From the NCBI GenBank assembly GCA_016169945.1, contig JADLSH010000113.1:2995001-3059000 (forward strand): a stretch of DNA of 64,000 nucleotides, in the 5' to 3' direction. Made by a program: the position numbers and the translations under genes. This document shows positions 23,175 to 34,412 of this stretch, piece after piece. The number at the start of each line of letters is the position of its first letter. Position 1 is the first letter of the stretch. The stretch is from Trachythela sp. YZ-2020. Taxonomy: Eukaryota; Cnidaria; Anthozoa; Malacalcyonacea; Clavulariidae. The notes under the pieces were generated by a model. That model saw only the letters and a list, made by a program, of their open reading frames with translations, was not told the origin of the DNA and made no database searches.

Positions 23175-23880
23175 ATGAGGCCGCACGTGGAACATACGCT
23201 CATTACCCATGATGCTTTGCGGCCTGCTTGTCCGACCTCCTCTGCTAGGTACATGTACTTTAAACAAAGGGATGTCATTAGGAAGAATTTTTATATCTTG
23301 AAAAACCACCCTGAAATATCTTCCATTAACCCCTTAGTCTCTTTTCGACATAGTATAAACATTCGCGAAACCTTAGTCCATAGCTCCCTACCACACGATT
23401 TGTCGTCATTTAATGGCGCGTTACCTTGTCGTGTATAGTGCAATGTGAAATCTGTAAGTTCATACCTTCTTCAACTACTATTTCGGCACCAAAATCTAAG
23501 TATGGTATCAAGCACCGTTTCACGTGTGCTTCCTCTCATCTCGTCTACTGCATCGCATCTGGTAGATGTGGCATTCTTTACATTGGTAAGACCGGAAGAT
23601 GTTTAAGGCCAAGGTTTGGTGAGTCGTGCTGTCACTGACGATGCTAAACAGCCTGTTGCCAGACATTTCAATACTGGAAATCACAGTGTTTCAGACATGA
23701 AAATTTGAGCCCTATGTCCCATTTCAGGTAGTAATGATGACAGAGGAAATGAGACAAGAAATGCGTCTCATTTTCTCACTTGGCACTATTCATTATTTCG
23801 GTATTAATGAGCGCTTCTCATACCTGCCATCAGCAGACATGGACAGATATTCTACACCTCATTACATACATAGTTTCGTA
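23175..23880 (+). pseudogene. Penelope-like element: RT tail and GIY-YIG endonuclease, broken
   Basis: The first open frame (23175-23438) contains RYMYFKQRDVIRKNF and NGALPCRV; after a frameshift the second (23426-23638) has KHRFTCASSHLVYCI and CGILYIGKTGRCL. The cysteine-rich lead-in, VYCI and the LYIG-TGR block match the GIY-YIG nuclease at the C-terminus of Penelope-like retroelements. Position two of the usual ISCxxCG is altered (IASGRCG) and the frame is lost after 23638. No RT catalytic block was found upstream, so this is a 3' fragment. Confidence 0.75.
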
Positions 23881-26003
23881 ATTTCTCCTATTCATATCTT
23901 TTTTGTAATGTGATTTTCATATTTTGTTTATACTTTGTTTTGACTAAATCCAACTGATTTGTATATTTTTTATCAAGTGATCGCTTTTGTGTACACTAAA
24001 AAAACATGTTTTTCCGAAGCCCCAATGCAAGCAATTATTAAATTATATGGCCGATGTTTGAAAAGTGTTTCCCATTAATAAAGGCAAGAACGTCATCACG
24101 TGACCCCCGCTCATGTCTCCTCTCGTAAATCATCAGTGCCTTCACTATAAGTAGCCATGTTTTACCTATATAAGTTTTGGAACTAACTATTCTTCTTTTA
24201 AACTCAGACGGGTGCTTTGAGTATTGAATAAAGACTATTATTATTACCAATGGCCAGACTCGAAACGTCAAAGTCTTGTTGAATTTTAATTTTCAGGTAG
24301 ATTGATTCTAATTACCGGAACACTGCCACCACTTCAAGCTATTAACATTTTATCGAGAGCACTTCTGAAATTGCAATGTTCGGACAATGTTCGGACAATG
24401 TTCGAAGCTCTGCTACAAAAATCCATATTGACTCGTCTGTTTGTCTAACGCGATTACTGACCTACATTGTGTTGCTGGACGATCACCGATGACTTTAGCA
24501 AATAATAGTTATGTAAAAATTCTGCAACCAATCATAGGATTTTGTTTCGGGATTTCGGGTTGAATTTGCCCTCGTAGGAACTACAAAATCATCATATTGT
24601 GTTGCAACTGGGGTTAGGGAAAAGATGCTTGCTGGTAGGTTATAATGATGAAATTTCTCATATAACACCTCTTCAAAGTTGACAAATTTTATGTAAGTTT
24701 GCAAATTGAGTATATTTTAAAACACAAATATATTATTTACATATCTTCAAACAAAAGATCCATCTCTAAGGTAAGAATAGTTGAATACGTGTAATTCTCA
24801 CATTTACCTCACATTATTGCATAAGACAAGTCATATTGCACTTAACAGAGTCCCAAGACAGCCTCGTCCGCGGCGCGTGAAGGTCTCGCGTGGAGAACAC
24901 GCGGAACGTTGCAAATGTTTTTTTGCTTTAATTCTTAAGGACAACGAACGACTAACAAAAGAACATATCTACTAATAAATAATCCGATATTTAAGTTAAC
25001 ATCACTGAAATTGACATTTATCGCGAAAGAATAGCGGCACACAGTTTAAAATTAATTTAGTAGTCCGTTTTTGTCACTTTTAACTAATTTTACAAGGTAC
25101 TCCAATTTCAAACGTCGGGCAATATATGTTAATATTGTATTGCAAATCAAATGTTGGGTGTACGTTAAGTCTTTTTGGGATGCCCGTGGATGTGCTCCAA
25201 GTCTTTCTCTCGAAGTCGTTTATTTCGGAGCTATGAACTGCGCACGAAATTGCGGGCGGGAGGAATTTAAACACGGCGGGCGGGAGGCATGGAAATTTGG
25301 AGTGGAGGAATTGGGAGGCGTTTCTCCTCTCCCAATTTTATCGCCTCCCGCCCTCTTTACATTCATCGCGCCCTTTATAACTTCTAAATAAAAACCCTGT
25401 TGAAAGAAAGATTTGGAGCAGGTCTATATAGGACACCCGCTATTCGCTATTGTTCTCCAAAGGTCGTAATTTTTCCCGCGCGGGCGAAGTGACCTATTTG
25501 AGTTACGTGATTAATCAATCACGCGGGTATACCAATAAATTTGAATGTAGTTCAACTTTCATGCGTGTCCGCGAGCAGTAAAGAGGACAGAAACTCCCAC
25601 GCTAGACACCTACACCGTAAGTTGAAACATGTTCGCTCCGCCCGCGCCGGCAAAGCGATCGTAATTGAAAACAGTCTTAAGCTAGACAACAGTCTTGAGA
25701 AAACTATTTGAATGCTGACCACGAAATGTCCCTTGCTGCGTCCCTAATCACCCATTTTATGCAAATTTGAATTATGCACATGCCAGATTCGACAAGTCAA
25801 ACTTAATCGAATTTGCTCGAACTATATCACATTCGTGGACGACACAATTTTAATTTCTTTACCTGTTTAAAAAGATGCGCGCCACAAGGGCAGGGAACTT
25901 CGACGAAGTGAAGTGCAATTACAGGGTTCCCAAAATTTGGGATCGAAGGATGAAACCTGCACGAAACTCTCCTGACGTACATATGTATTGTTTTTATTTA
26001 TAG
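23881..26003. other. Intron before the SRCR exon
   Basis: No exon or domain recognised on either strand. A stretch at about 24170-24270 includes a gaataaagac poly(A)-like signal and an actcgaaacgtc motif that may belong to the neighbouring Penelope-like element. GC-rich sequence at 25230-25370 has no clear frame. Confidence 0.45.
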
Positions 26004-26329
26004 CCACCTCTGAACTACAAATCAGATTGAATGGTTCAAGTAACAATATGACTGGAAGGGTTGAAATCTATCTTCCGAAACTTGGCTGGGGCACTGTCTG
26101 TGATGACAGCTGGAGTATTACTGATGGTAACGTCGTATGCCGTCAGTTGGGTTTCACTGGAGCGAATAGGATAAGAAAAAGAGCTTACTATGGCAAAGCA
26201 AGTGGTCCTATATTGCTTGATGATGTTAAGTGCTCTGATAAGGAATCCTATATTTGGGATTGCAATCACCGCGGATGGAACAAACATGACTGTTTCCATT
26301 ATGAAGATGCTGGTGTGGAATGTTACTAA
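26004..26329 (+). CDS. Terminal SRCR-domain exon of the EGF/SRCR gene
   Basis: Acceptor tttttatttatag, phase 1 entry, stop TAA at 26327-26329. About 107 residues forming one complete scavenger receptor cysteine-rich domain: start LQIRLNGSS, then GWGTVCDDSWSITDGNVVC, RQLGF, SGPILLDDVKC, and a close of CFHYEDAGVECY. Six cysteines in the positions of group A SRCR domains (as in galectin-3-binding protein). The protein ends two residues after the last domain residue, with no transmembrane helix, so this isoform is likely secreted. Phase agrees with the phase-1 EGF exons upstream; one transcript is inferred. Confidence 0.88.
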
Positions 26330-26718
26330 CATTTCGACCATTCAAAAGCTAGAATACTGGGTTTATAATAGACGAGTAGACTTAAAAGCGCTGGATTTAC
26401 GTTGTCCTACATAATGTGTTGCCTTCACAATATATAGTTTATTTATATATTAAAGAAGGGTTTTTAGAATTAGCAAACCATGCAGCAATTTGGCAATGGT
26501 TCCATGCAATCGCTGAAATATCTATATATTTCTATATGATTCGAATTGGAGCTAGCCATACTAATGAAATCACGGTTTTAAAATTTCAAAATCGTAATAA
26601 TACTTACGCAATAATACAGCGTAAGTTTTTAGTGATTAAATATATATTGGCTTTCGATTTGCTCAAATACAGTAATTTGGCATATAGGTTGCAGAGAAAG
26701 TATACATATATGCACCAA

Positions 26719-26724
26719 AATAAA
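26719..26724 (+). terminator. Poly(A) signal of the EGF/SRCR gene
   Basis: Canonical AATAAA about 390 bp after the SRCR stop, followed by a GU-rich stretch (ggcttgtgtgtgacatgact, 26739 onward). This sets a 3' UTR of about 26330-26740. Confidence 0.7.
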
Positions 26725-26740
26725 ATTATGTGAAAAGGTG

Positions 26741-27828
26741 GCTTGTGTGTGACATGACTGTGTTGTTTTCGAATGCTTCTTTGTTGTATGTTGCGTTTAG
26801 ATTTTGTAGGAGATTTAACTTAGTTGTTGTATACAATAGTATTTTGTAGTGGTTTTTCGCAACATCGTATTAACTTGTATGGTCATGTAAATAGCATTTG
26901 CACTGCCGTAACCGGCAGCTGCTATTGAGATTTTACCCAGTAAATATAGAACAATTAAAACGATTTTTTGTGTGTTTTCTTTTATTTGAAATACGTAGAA
27001 AACAAATGCGCGCATTAATAAGATGCTACAAATATTTCACTAATACGGTAAATATGGTTGAATTCTTAGCAAGGGTGGTTGCATACAAATCCCGCTAAAT
27101 TTATTAAGCAAAAAAGTAAAAGTATCGACTCTGTGAATACATGATTTTTCAACCCAAATGGAAAAATTGTGACTACAGAAATTCCATTTGAATTGAATAC
27201 ACGTTTAACTCAGTGGCTTCTCAGGCAGTAAGAATGTTATCAATTACAGTGGGAAAATCCACGTTTCAGGTGGTCGAGCAAAGCCTCCAGAATTTCGGAG
27301 AAAGCCACAATTTGCACTCTTATTTAGTTGTTTGTAGCCTTTCTCTGGTTAAAATTGTCGACAAAGCGTCTATTTCTGTAAGGGTGGTAGTTCCCTCTTC
27401 CTCCTACCCCTCTAGAGCCCAACTGGATTTCTTCCACTGTTCGCTTATCTAAAGTTTTATAAGATAACCGGGCTTCGAGAAAAATGGTCAGTATATATAT
27501 TCATTAGGTCATTTTTGGTCTACTACTTGCTACTAGTAAGAACTGGTGTTGTTGATTGGTTAAAGTAAGTTCATGTTCTGCATCGTTCCCCAGCGTCTAT
27601 AAGGAAATAGGGAAAATGAACCGAAGGGCTTGATTTGGGCGAGAACCAGCGCGATCAGCAGATGTGGCATGAAGGATATTGTGAGAAGCCTCATTTGGTT
27701 TCATCCGACAAAAGATCTCTTTCCTGCAAATTGTGATATTTCGCTGCACTTCACTAAAATTCATTTTTGAAATTCATACTATGGAAATAATATGGAAATC
27801 GGTTATATCCATGGTGTTTCCATATAGT
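26741..27828. other. Intergenic DNA, nothing recognised
   Basis: No domain-bearing frame on either strand. Short frames at 26898-27098 and 27213-27452 lack motifs. Confidence 0.5.
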
Positions 27829-28197
27829 ATGAAAATCAAGGCCGGCGAGACCCAGCACGAGCCCAGGGGAGACTGGTGAACGCGGGTCCCCCTCACTCTC
27901 CCAATCTTGCACTCATGCGCAATGTTCTGGCCCCACTATCGTCCGGCAATTTCTTGCAAATTTCACTTTCCTATATATAGTTCGGACGCGTGTTATCGTA
28001 GTACAAAAACTTTAGAATATGTATACCTTTCTTCATTATGTTTGGCTGACATGTTATGGTTCTATTATGCCATTTACTTCACACATGTATAATATATTTA
28101 ATAAATAAGCACGCGTAAAAGCTTGACAGGAGACATGATCACGGTATTTTGCTCCTTCTTCCCTCCACCCCCCCTTCTCGCCGGCCTTGATGAAAAT
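27829..28197. mobile_element. hAT-type MITE with 8-bp target duplication
   Basis: Perfect 13-bp terminal inverted repeats caaggccggcgag (27837-27849) and its complement (28177-28189), flanked by atgaaaat at 27829-27836 and again at 28190-28197. An 8-bp duplication is typical of hAT. The 353-bp element has no transposase frame. Confidence 0.85.
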
Positions 28198-28442
28198 GGC
28201 AATTAGTAAAGAATATAATTGGTATAATGTCCATACTTGTTCCCATCTTCATACTATTTCCAATTATTTCCGTTGTACAAATTTGGGGGGAAAAACCACT
28301 GAGTAATTTTGGCATATTTCGCATATTATTGGCGACCGAACGACACGTTTTTCCAGAGCTAATGATGTAGCAAAAGGTTAAAACTATTTTTCAATAGATG
28401 GTAGATAGCACCAACGGCGATGGCGTAGGCCCGTTTCAGACG

Positions 28443-28691
28443 CCGCTCCACTCATGCGCCGAACTTAATTGTATTAGGTGAGACGCTGGAGCGACACAAG
28501 AGCGGCAATGATTCAAACGGCATGCAAAATATAATGTTATTGACGAGAGAGGAGCGTATATTCGCGCGGGAATTCTAAATATGGTTGAAAAATAAGTAAA
28601 CATTACAAAGTGGCTAATCTAATCCTAATAGATTACAGCAAATTTTGATTTAGGTTGTGCACATGAGTTGAGAGGCGCATGAGTGGAGCGG
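28443..28691. mobile_element. Inverted-repeat element, possible MITE
   Basis: Perfect 18-bp inverted repeats: ccgctccactcatgcgcc at 28443-28460 and its reverse complement at 28674-28691. About 250 bp, no coding frame; target duplication not identified. Confidence 0.6.
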
Positions 28692-30522
28692 GGTTCAATT
28701 TTAAAGACTCGGGCTTTCCAAAAACAAGGAAATACGATAACCTTACAAATTACTATAAATGAGAGGCGAGTTAATGCTCGTTTGCTTTTTCTTTTCTAAT
28801 CAATTGCATTGTTTACTCGCACTTGCAACGGAGGTTCATTACTATACATTTCTTGTATCATGGCCAGTAAACCCTCCCCTCTAAATCAACTTCCCAAAGT
28901 CGTGCTTGGAGGAGCTTTTCATGACCAGTCTCTCGGATTACTGGGCGCAAGGGAAACCAAAATCGCATGGGTCGGGAGTTAATTTTATTGGACCAGTATT
29001 CTATAGGTATTCCTCCCAGGGTTAGGTTGTCTAACTTCTAGCCCTATGTATTTTCGTGTTTCTCCAGAACTGATTATTTCGTGTTTCTCTATCCTGATTA
29101 TTTTCTCAATTATAAATTGCTTTAATCTGTCCCTTATTAGATATATACTGTAATTGTCGTATTAATCAGGCAACTTTAGTTAACCGTTCAAGTATTACCG
29201 TTCGTTTCCTGGCCAGGTCGCGGCCAATTGCTACTTACAAGAACAGAATCAGCGTCTTGGCGTTGCTCGATTTTTCTTATAATCACGACAACAGCTACAA
29301 CCTGTAACATTGGACCAATGTTTGGACAGACAATACTTCACATTACTTCACTTTACAATATTTTACATAACTTGATTCCACACTTTATATCGCATTCATT
29401 TACGTTACTTCACTTCACTTTACATTATCTCAGCAATCATCGTCACAATTGTTGGTCATGCTTTATTGTTATCAATGAATAAATCAACTACCCCTTTCCT
29501 GGAGTTATCAAATTTCTGTATAAGCCCCCAATCCCCATCCAATGGTGACCGTCTTGCACAGGAGTCTAATTCCCGCTCGGATTGCCGGGGCTCAAAGCTG
29601 TCATCCCCAGAGTCCCACACTCTTAGCTCTAACTTTCACCAATGTTTTCTACTACAATATTTTCTTCTATTTTCACTTTCCGATTGGAAATTCTCTCTAG
29701 CCGTTCAACCCACTCCAGGTTGTTGCCAGCATGTCACCACAGTGGGTGGGTCATGCTGGAGGTCTCATTGATGGGACCCAGGGCGTGATAACCAATAACA
29801 CACTCACTCTGTTACCTCGCTGTTTAGATCCGCGGTGGCGCGCCTATGCTAATTTTGCATATTATATCTACATACAAACATTCAACTCCTGTAAACAATG
29901 TCGATGTGTAAGACCTACGACTTGTTTCCCCAAAAGATCGTGGCCGTGTATCTGTTAACTTGTATGCGATCAATCAAAGGTTAAAACAACTTCACCAGTG
30001 ATTTTTATCTTTGAAGAAAAAGGTCCCTGACAAAGGAGTTTGTGTTCTTTTTGTACTTGCGCTCTGGGCAATAAACATTTTTGATTCCACCCTCCGAAAT
30101 GTGCGTGATCAAGCGAATTTTAAATGCCTCTTATAATCTGGTGAAAATGCGGCTGAAAATACCCGAGATTGTCTGAGAATAACGGGTCTAGTTCAACCAT
30201 ACGTGGGTAAACAATCTTCGTATAATGGAGCCACCAATCTATTTGGGATCCAACAGCACGGTGGACCCCCTAACCCTCGCACTTCGAAACTTTACATCAT
30301 ATGCCGGTTTAGAAATATGGCAACTGCTTTTTCTGTGTCTTGTGCTACTCCACATGCCAATTCGATCAGTTCGATCGTTGATAGCTACGGGCATTGTATT
30401 TTTGCCAAGTTCTACGTCAATCAACTTTTATTTCCCTGCATGCACATTTGTGTGTTTTAGATTTGGTATGGATTTAAGGTTTGGGTGGTTTTGAGGATTG
30501 GGTTCGAGGGACCGGTTTTTGG
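28692..30522. other. Intergenic DNA, nothing recognised
   Basis: Open frames in this stretch (for example 29228-29482, 29466-29771, 30203-30494) show no domain, overlap each other in different frames and lack splice context. Confidence 0.45.
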
Positions 30523-30673
30523 GTGAGTTTAGTGCCGTAGGTGCGATACCTTTATGAGTATGACGTCATACCATCCATAACTCACAGGAATACAAGAAAG
30601 GCCGGTGTGAGTTTAGTGCCGTAGGTGCAATACCTTTATGAGTATGACGGAGGAATACAAGAAAGGTCGGTGT
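30523..30673 (+). repeat. Local tandem duplication, period about 83 bp
   Basis: gtgagtttagtgccgtaggt and the following atacctttatgagtatgacg and aatacaagaaagg blocks occur twice. The second copy lacks about 16 bp after the atgacg block. Confidence 0.8.
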
Positions 30674-31859
30674 ATAAAATAGAGTACGAACATTGTCATA
30701 ATATTTTTTACAAAATTGCAAAAACAGTAAGGAAATTTCAAACATTTTTAAACGTAGAATTATTAATTGCCCAAATAGAAAATCTAAGTATGTTATTATG
30801 CATTCTAAATTCTTCAATTTAATGTAAAATTCAACCCTAAACGTTTCGGTTTTCTGTTTGCTCCTAAATTAAAAGGATTTAATTTAAATTAGTAAAATGC
30901 CATATTATATTTTCCCTTGGCACGCTAATGAAGTCGACTTATTTCATCTGACAAAAATGGCAAATTTTTGAACGTCTACCATGACTGGGTAAATCGCTAT
31001 AGGGTTTCTGTCTGCCTTGTTCTTGTAGTTTGAGCCTCTATTGGTGCTTGCTTGAATATTTAAAATGGCGTCAAAACAAAGTTTTCTTCGGACCTATGAG
31101 TATGGTTGTGGCCTTCAAGGATTACAAATAATTTATATAATATGCTGATATTTTATATGCTAATTTCACTCAATACGACATGCGAACGGAATTTTATCCA
31201 CGCAATACAATTGAATATTGATCTAGAGCTGGCCTTCCTCTGATATAAACGAACACAAGTTTTAGTAGGGATTTCAATCCGCACGCCGGACCTTGCCTAG
31301 AAGGGTCAGCCCTTTCATGTAGAGCTCGTATATATAAACACCCTTACCACCAGTGTCGCAAGGTACCCGGTTTAAGGCATAAATTTAAGCAATTACTTTT
31401 TCAAATTTTTCTCCCAACATATATAGCATAAATCTTCTATCAAGCTTCTATTTTAGACATAGTTGAAGGTGAATGGGCTATTCAAGAAGAAGCTTCATAG
31501 AGAGCGAGGGATTTAATACATTTCTTCCTGTCAAAACGGAGGGTTGAATTAAGAGAGGCCTTAATAAAGAATTTATAAATGTATAATGTAAACGTATTCT
31601 CTATAAACATATGTTCGCACGTCAGAAGATCATATAAACAGATCTTGTTAGAAGTGTAGACTGCAGATATGGTTAATTTTGCTTAGTATGATTAATATGG
31701 TTAATAATACGCTTTGATATGTGATATCGAACGATGATGACGAAGAACGTTATCGATTGTAAATGACCAAACCTCTGCGGAACATCTTCTTTTTGAAATC
31801 AGTTTTTCAATAGGATTGTGCAACTATGGAATAGCCTGCCGGATGAAATAATCAGAGAC
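30674..31859. other. Intergenic DNA, nothing recognised
   Basis: AT-rich, no recognised exon or transposon terminus. Confidence 0.45.
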
Positions 31860-32395
31860 CGCTGAGCATTATATTTTTTGGATTGGGAGGGCTAAAGATC
31901 TCCGAGTGCGCAGTGACATTAGTATGGAGTGCTGAAGGCGCAAGACCTTTAGGGAAGTATGGGGACATGCTCCCTCAGAAAATTCTGAAATCTACAGTCT
32001 CCCAAATGGCATTTCATGCACTTTAGGGGAAGATTTCAGAGCAATGTCGCAAGAATTATTTCCAAATATTTAGTCAAACGAAGAGCTGCTGACTACCAAA
32101 CTTATACCGATCGTACCTACGCAACGAATCAGTATTTACTGCCAAGACTGAAGAAGAAATTGAAGTGCCTAATTTGATACCTATTAAAACATTCATACTT
32201 TTTAAGATATCTGAAAAGTAGCGCCAAAAGCCCGACGATTCCCTGCTAGATTTAAGTAAACAATAAGCACTAGACATAGCCGAGATAATAATGTTTTCTT
32301 CAGTCTAACTTATTTATGGTTGTAAAAAATTATATTATGTTTAACTATGTGTATTTACTAGAAATCACAATATGTATGACAATACAATATGTAAG
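31860..32395 (-). repeat. Dispersed hAT-family repeat, copy C
   Basis: Shares ggctaaagat-tccgag, catgctccctcagaaaatt and ccgatcgtacctacgcaacg with 6740-7260 and 15720-16260, in the same orientation. More diverged than those two are from each other, as expected for an independent insertion. Confidence 0.6.
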
Positions 32396-32670
32396 AGAGC
32401 TAAAACCCTCCAGCCCCCCCCCCCTTCTCCATGGCCCTGAATAAATCCATGGTTTACGGCTGAATATCAGTGCTCATGTTAGTAGCCAAGCCTTAAAGTG
32501 ATCCCAAAAAGATTTTCTGCCTTCCCTCCAGTTATATATACAGCTCAGTGGTAACGCCATAGACGATGTTTTTTTGCGGCAGGCAAATATACGAATCGGA
32601 AAAAACAATGATAATATTTTTGGCGTCTACTGGAACAGTGGTCGCCTATGTCAGCAACATGGACAGATAC

Positions 32671-32823
32671 GGATCAGCTACGGATCAGCTACGGATCAGC
32701 TACGGATCAGCTACGGATCAGCTACGGATCAGCTACGGATCAGCTACGGATCAGCTACGGATCAGCTACGGATCAGCTACGGATCAGCTACGGATCAGCT
32801 ATGGATCAGCTACGGTCAGCTAC
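32671..32823 (+). repeat. 11-bp minisatellite (ggatcagctac)n
   Basis: About 14 nearly perfect head-to-tail copies of ggatcagctac. Because 11 is not a multiple of three and the unit has no stop in any phase, all three plus frames stay open and read the same 11-residue peptide period. No start, splice or domain context suggests real translation. Confidence 0.95.
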
Positions 32824-34080
32824 ATTTTCACTTTTCCTGCGAACAGGCTCTTTGCATAGGTTAAGCCCGCATCTGCGGAGGTTTCCGAACTGTTTACGCC
32901 AATGCCTATATAAAGAATTTAGTGAAAAGTTCGCAAAAAATCTGCAAATTTCGAGCTCCAAAGAATAGTTTATTCAGTATTGAGGTAAGCTGTTTTGAAT
33001 TGCAGAGTATACACAGGCTCACATTTTCAGTAAAGAGTATAAAATACAGGATATATTAAAAGAGTATAAAATACAGGATCTTGTTTCGAATTTATCAGTT
33101 TAAATTACAAATATATGATCGAAATGTTCGTTGATATCAGATACTGTATGTTGCAGCATGCATTTATTATTTGCTTTAAAATTTGGTAAAATTTGACGAG
33201 ATTGCAACGTAATTTATTGTATTTTACCTACATATAGCGTGTGTCCAATCGGTGAGACTATTTATTGTTTATCAAGGCCTCGATCATGACGATCAAGGCT
33301 ATAAATCTCGTTTATTTTTGAAGCTTCGATGACAATTAAATTATGCAATTCGTCAGAATATTTCATCAATAATTTTCTGAATTTAATATATCCTAGAAGG
33401 GAAATAAATCGAACTGGTTTTAATGCATAAATGTGCATTTTAAAAACGAAACATGCCATTGACTTTAACTTTAAGGGTTGCAGGACGTGGCTATTTATAA
33501 AGCTTGACAAATTATGGTTATTTATAACATCTGACAAATTTTCTGACAAATCGCCCACATATCCAATCTGACATATCCAATATCATTAATAGTTCATGAG
33601 GAAATTAGCAAAACATATTACTTTGCTCACATGATAATTCTGGATTACCCTGCTAGCAGAGTGTGCTTAAACACACTGCAGAATTGCTCCAGTGGGGAGC
33701 ACAAAGAAATCTTGTTCATTGGACCAGTGGGAAACACAAAGAAATCTTGTTTATTGGACCAGTGGGGAACACAAAGAAATCGTCGAAGAGATATCACATA
33801 CTGTTAATAAACTTTTTTGGTTACAAATTATATTGCAAAATATCAATATGAACATTTTTCAATTATATATTATAACAACTTCCCAGGACTGCTTGACGCA
33901 TCAGATTTGCTATGAAATTAAAGTATTCGCTAATTAAAGTATTTGGAAACTGTATGTTTGTGTGATATGTAATAGACTGTCTTTATTCTAATAAAATGGT
34001 CATTTGATCATACATGTTAACTGCATGAAGCGTCTTTCTTTGTTTCTGACTCAGTAGACGCCATGTACGCTACAGCGTAC
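32824..34080. other. Intergenic DNA upstream of the tomosyn-like exons
   Basis: No gene recognised; contains the 35-bp tandem repeat at 33689-33786. Confidence 0.45.
33689..33786 (+). repeat. 35-bp tandem repeat, three copies
   Basis: Unit ccagtggggaacacaaagaa followed by atcttgtttattgga; the third copy is partial and ends in cgtcga. Confidence 0.85.
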
Positions 34081-34086
34081 CTATTT

Positions 34087-34097
34087 TTATACAAATA
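34087..34097 (+). promoter_or_regulatory. Possible TATA element before the tomosyn-like gene
   Basis: ttatacaaata lies about 65 bp before the start codon at 34162. Only position and base content support it. Confidence 0.3.
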
Positions 34098-34161
34098 TAT
34101 TCATGAACAATGCAAGTGCTGAGTCGTTTGGAAGTTTGTTTTGTCTAAAACCGATGTATTT

Positions 34162-34275
34162 ATGAGCAAATTAAAAAGTAAAGTAACAGATTTAATATTT
34201 AACACTGGAAATAGCAATAAAAATGAAGAACCGATAGAAGAAAGACTTAGACCCGACCAGTTTTCGTTGTTGAAG
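34162..34275 (+). CDS. Tomosyn-like (STXBP5) first coding exon
   Basis: ATG at 34162 begins MSKLKSKVTDLIFNTGNS and the exon ends RPDQFSLLK at donor aag|gtaaca, phase 0. Joined to the next exon the peptide runs into TVRHGFPYKP. The block (Q/D)-x-F-x-L-x-K-T-V-R-H-G-F-P is the conserved N-terminus of tomosyn, a cytosolic syntaxin-binding regulator of SNARE assembly and vesicle exocytosis that folds as two WD40 propellers. Upstream in-frame sequence to 34141 lacks an ATG, so 34162 is chosen as the start. The remainder of the gene is not recognised in the window. Confidence 0.8.
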
Positions 34276-34355
34276 GTAACAAATAGAATGTCAATTATCG
34301 TATTTAATACGACCTATCGTAAACATTAATGCTAACATTGTCGTTTCTCTTGCAG

Positions 34356-34412
34356 ACTGTTCGACATGGGTTTCCCTATAAACCTACCTGTCTTGCATAC
34401 GACCCTCTGCAG
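34356..34412 (+). CDS. Tomosyn-like (STXBP5) second coding exon
   Basis: A 57-bp exon after an 80-bp intron with acceptor ctcttgcag. It codes TVRHGFPYKPTCLAYDPLQ, phase 0-0, and ends at cag|gttgtg, a weak donor. The peptide is the beginning of the first WD40 propeller of tomosyn; the family continues with a K-I-L-A-(I/V)-G-T strand, which I did not find downstream. The reading frame closes shortly after the donor if it is not spliced (GTTGTG then TAA). Confidence 0.8.

Noticed and set aside
24180..24280. A second, sense-strand hammerhead near actcgaaacgtc
   Set aside because: Only the GAAAC part is visible; no CUGANGA core or stem II could be placed.
32566..32968. Three overlapping frames with a D-Q-L-R-I-S-Y-G-S-A-T repeat
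   Set aside because: All come from the 11-bp minisatellite read in three phases.
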